Of a DNA stretch of 7,348 nucleotides, positions 6,501 to 7,348 are shown one piece after another (position 1 is the first letter of the stretch; the number at the start of each line of letters is the position of its first letter). Under the pieces are notes generated by a model. The model was not told the origin of the DNA. It ran no database searches and saw only the letters and a program-made list of their open reading frames with translations. Location of the stretch: contig JAGRHX010000072.1 of NCBI GenBank assembly GCA_020444775.1, forward strand, positions 1-7,348, given 5' to 3'. The position numbers and the translations under genes are program-made. The stretch is from Gammaproteobacteria bacterium. Its GTDB lineage: Bacteria; Pseudomonadota; Gammaproteobacteria; HK1.

Positions 6501-6896
6501 GCCGAGCTGGTCGAACAGCGCCTGGAAGAAACTGCGCGCGAAAGCCGGGGCATCGGCATGGTATTCACTGGTGAACAGTGGCAGCCCGGTAGCCACACCT
6601 CGCTCGTCCGGCGACTCGTCGGTGGCTTTGGTCTCCGCCCTGGGGGCATCGGCGAGCACGTAGTAGAAGGACGCCAGATCCGAGTCGCCGCGGTCGATCT
6701 GATACCACAAGGCGGTCATGCCCCTGGCCGCGACGTAGCTGGCCAGCAAGGTGGTCTTGCCCGAGCCCGGTGGACCATCCACCCAGACCACTGGCGCACG
6801 TCGCTTCTGGTCGAGCAGCTCGAACAGGCGCTCGCGCGCGACCACGTCCTCGCAGGATGGCGGCGTGGTCTTGGCGAGTGTCGATGGTCGGGTCAC
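3540..6896 (-). CDS. MalT-like STAND ATPase transcriptional regulator with C-terminal winged helix and BTAD domain
   Basis: A large cytoplasmic signal-integrating regulator of 1118 residues from GTG at 6896, which gives the typical opening TRPSTLAKTTPPS of this family. A TTG at 6932 would add 12 residues. Neither start has a convincing ribosome binding site. A STAND/MalT-like NTPase comes first. It has Walker A GPPGSGKT (41-48), Walker B FALVLDNYHEL with Asp140, and the SRGPPP segment (172-177). A long all-helical TPR-like region (about 330-850) follows, with the many Ala/Leu-rich helices that sense inducers in MalT. The C-terminus is not a LuxR helix-turn-helix. From residue 863 it is an OmpR/SARP-type winged helix, with IRVRTLGGFQI and a recognition helix near ARNSLNTNLSRLRKLLG (921-937). 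A helical BTAD domain (about 965-1105) then follows. It probably oligomerises on ATP and an unknown inducer, and then activates target promoters. It lies 136 nt upstream of dapD on the same strand and is divergent from the glutaredoxin gene. The target is unknown. Confidence 0.85.
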   Translation of the reverse strand: MTRPSTLAKTTPPSCEDVVARERLFELLDQKRRAPVVWVDGPPGSGKTTLLASYVAARGMTALWYQIDRGDSDLASFYYVLADAPRAETKATDESPDERGVATGLPLFTSEYHADAPAFARSFFQALFDQLGASFALVLDNYHELTPRSGVHEALREAAQMLPPGCNLIVGSRGPPPPALVRMRANRQVELIGWADLKLSPDESGSIASRWHPSLDLTMLARLYQVTEGWAAALVLTLEQQMADGLWLTAPSGAPEDLQDDLPDDLGIAAKPQLVFDYLAGELLDGLPEPLTDLLLKTAFLPDITAPMAGELTGIVQASELLAQLHRTNQLISVKRGSDGARYQCHPLLQEFLRQRARAVLGETNCQALQRASANLLEAENRITEAAALYAEIGDLESVQDLVISHAATVLAQGRAETVEAWIGLLPGAAQLLHEAWQPDQVVAQRWPYSPWSIFWLATCRLQRAPGDARRLYELALAAFELRQPDDRRGRLLTCSAAMDAIIYELDDLSQLERWIAVVDSELERDPHIDDAETRARLSVSMLIALVFRRPQAASIASWAERALLETQSIDDTNVRMSAQLLVAINLNYTGQFSRVRRFIDELQAMCERPHVSPLVLTTLKAVESMYFMLTADHERCSRAVEAGIEIGRHSGVHVWSFHLLSNGVAGALGAGDLAAADELLLKMGEFAASARRLDRAGLHYFQAWRAALDGRTELALEAQQRALSLSSEVGCPFYEALCRVAMADLMAGVGDRRAVFRHLRLARRIMRPVQNKWFEFMGFMVFASICEQLGRRRLMMLALRHALAIGRELGFRHFLWWQPAHVSRLCAVALTEGLERDFVCELIQQRRLAPPPMPPSDWPWPIRVRTLGGFQIERDGETLRVNRAQKPMLLLQLLIAMGGRDVPEQALAAALWPNVDASYARNSLNTNLSRLRKLLGDDQVVSITGGLIQLDTKRCWVDSLALTEVFERVDGLLGAGPVEDLSGWNRLEAAAARIGDLYQGAFLAGSGLDLAVVEARREALRDALIVSVLGLAAEIERSGNVDQACALLRRGLIVEPLAEPICIALVELLLRHGRARAAAGPLRDHVRALRSAGVQARSALMDALYARVIEQTDLIRE

Positions 6897-7179
6897 GGCT
6901 CTACACGGTCGTCCGCCCACGGGCTGCGGCAATGGGTACGGCTAGGGGATCCGGTAACCAGCAGCCGCGACGCGGCCACCTGTTCAGGCATCGCAGGCGT
7001 CACGGCGGCGGCGCAGACACCGTCAGGCGACGGACCTTCCAGACACGGCTCGTGATGCCTACCATGCGGCAGCGCGATTATTACAGATTGCGTACTCTAT
7101 GGGGCTTCGGCCAGCCCATGCGGCGGGACGACCCGACCAGAGGCCCGGCAGTGTTCACAGCGGTGTTCCAGGAGAGCCC
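6897..7179. promoter_or_regulatory. Divergent spacer between regulator and glutaredoxin genes
   Basis: Promoters for both the regulator (-) and grxC (+) should lie here, but I find no convincing -35/-10 pair. The only AT-rich patch is at about 7076-7101. It is bracketed by two copies of the 9-mer CCATGCGGC at 7062-7070 and 7116-7124, 54 bp apart. GTGTTC is also repeated at 7151-7156 and 7163-7168, just before the glutaredoxin ribosome binding site. GCCGCG (6964-6969) and CGCGGC (6971-6976) make a small palindrome. Long open frames crossing the spacer are not supported as genes. Confidence 0.3.
7171..7174 (+). promoter_or_regulatory. Ribosome binding site of the glutaredoxin gene
   Basis: GGAG at 7171-7174 lies 5 nt before the ATG at 7180, a standard spacing that fixes this start codon. 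Confidence 0.75.
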
Positions 7180-7348
7180 ATGCCAAATATCGAGATGTAC
7201 AGCACTCGCTTCTGCCCTTATTGCATGGCGGCCAGGCGCCTGCTGGATGCGAAGCAGGTCGAATACACGGTCTATGACCTGGACCGGGAGCCTGCCCGGC
7301 GCAAGGAGATGATGGAGCGCTCGGGCCGCCACACCGTGCCGCAGATCT
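7180..7348 (+). CDS. grxC: Glutaredoxin, GrxC type (3' partial)
   Basis: Small cytoplasmic thiol-disulfide oxidoreductase that reduces protein disulfides and glutathione mixed disulfides with glutathione. The window holds the first 56 residues of about 85, so the end is missing. The start MPNIEMYSTRFCPYC is typical. The dithiol active site CPYC is at 12-15, a helix AARRLLDAKQVEY follows, and RSGRHTVPQI ends the visible part with the conserved TVP cis-proline at 54 that shapes the glutathione site. It resembles E. coli GrxC (glutaredoxin 3) closely in motif spacing. In many gammaproteobacteria grxC is followed by secB, which would lie beyond the edge. It is divergent from the regulator gene. 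Confidence 0.93.
   Translation, partial: MPNIEMYSTRFCPYCMAARRLLDAKQVEYTVYDLDREPARRKEMMERSGRHTVPQI

Noticed and set aside
6441..7312. Plus-strand open frames running into the regulator/grxC spacer (6441-7055 and 6770-7312)
   Set aside because: They overlap the Walker A end of the regulator or the start of grxC in other frames, have low-complexity Arg/Gly composition and lack ribosome binding sites.

Overview
This 7.3 kb stretch holds four genes plus one fragment at the left edge. It appears to combine two kinds of DNA. The left part (about 1-2290) looks like Chloroflexota or a similar lineage: a secreted-type protein with a Pro/Thr-rich linker, an AT-rich spacer, C-rich tandem octamers, and a radical SAM protein ending in the Cys-Cys-Ala-Glu-Pro motif of the CUAEP/CCAEP-tail family. 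The right part (about 2370-7348) reads like a GC-rich gammaproteobacterium: a Pseudomonas-type DapD, a large MalT-like STAND ATPase regulator with an OmpR/SARP-type DNA-binding end, and a GrxC glutaredoxin. This could be real gene transfer or an assembly join in the 80-bp gap at 2289-2368. The sequence alone cannot decide, and the taxonomy is inferred from remembered family distributions.

Layout. 1-635 (+): C-terminal part of a PepSY-like protein. 636-844: AT-richer spacer with a long imperfect palindrome, a good sigma70-type promoter at 748-776 and a strong hairpin at 790-813 in the predicted leader. 845-2288 (+): the CCAEP-tail radical SAM gene, split between two frames by a C-rich octamer array at 1225-1280. 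The N-terminal cobalamin-binding-like domain is in one frame, and the radical SAM core and CCAEP tail are in the other. 2289-2368: short convergent gap with a GC hairpin. 2369-3403 (-): dapD. 3404-3539: spacer with a 22-bp-period direct repeat and overlapping inverted repeats. 3540-6896 (-): the regulator, upstream of dapD on the same strand. 6897-7179: divergent spacer. 7180-7348 (+): start of grxC, cut by the window end.

Functionally, dapD (lysine and diaminopimelate synthesis) and grxC (thiol redox) are housekeeping genes. The regulator's target is unknown. The direct repeats between it and dapD make dapD or self-regulation a reasonable hypothesis. The most distinctive item is the CCAEP-tail radical SAM gene: intact in all recognisable parts, but put out of frame by a repeat whose unit length (8) could restore or break the frame when copies change. 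No CRISPR array, RNA gene or transposase was recognised.
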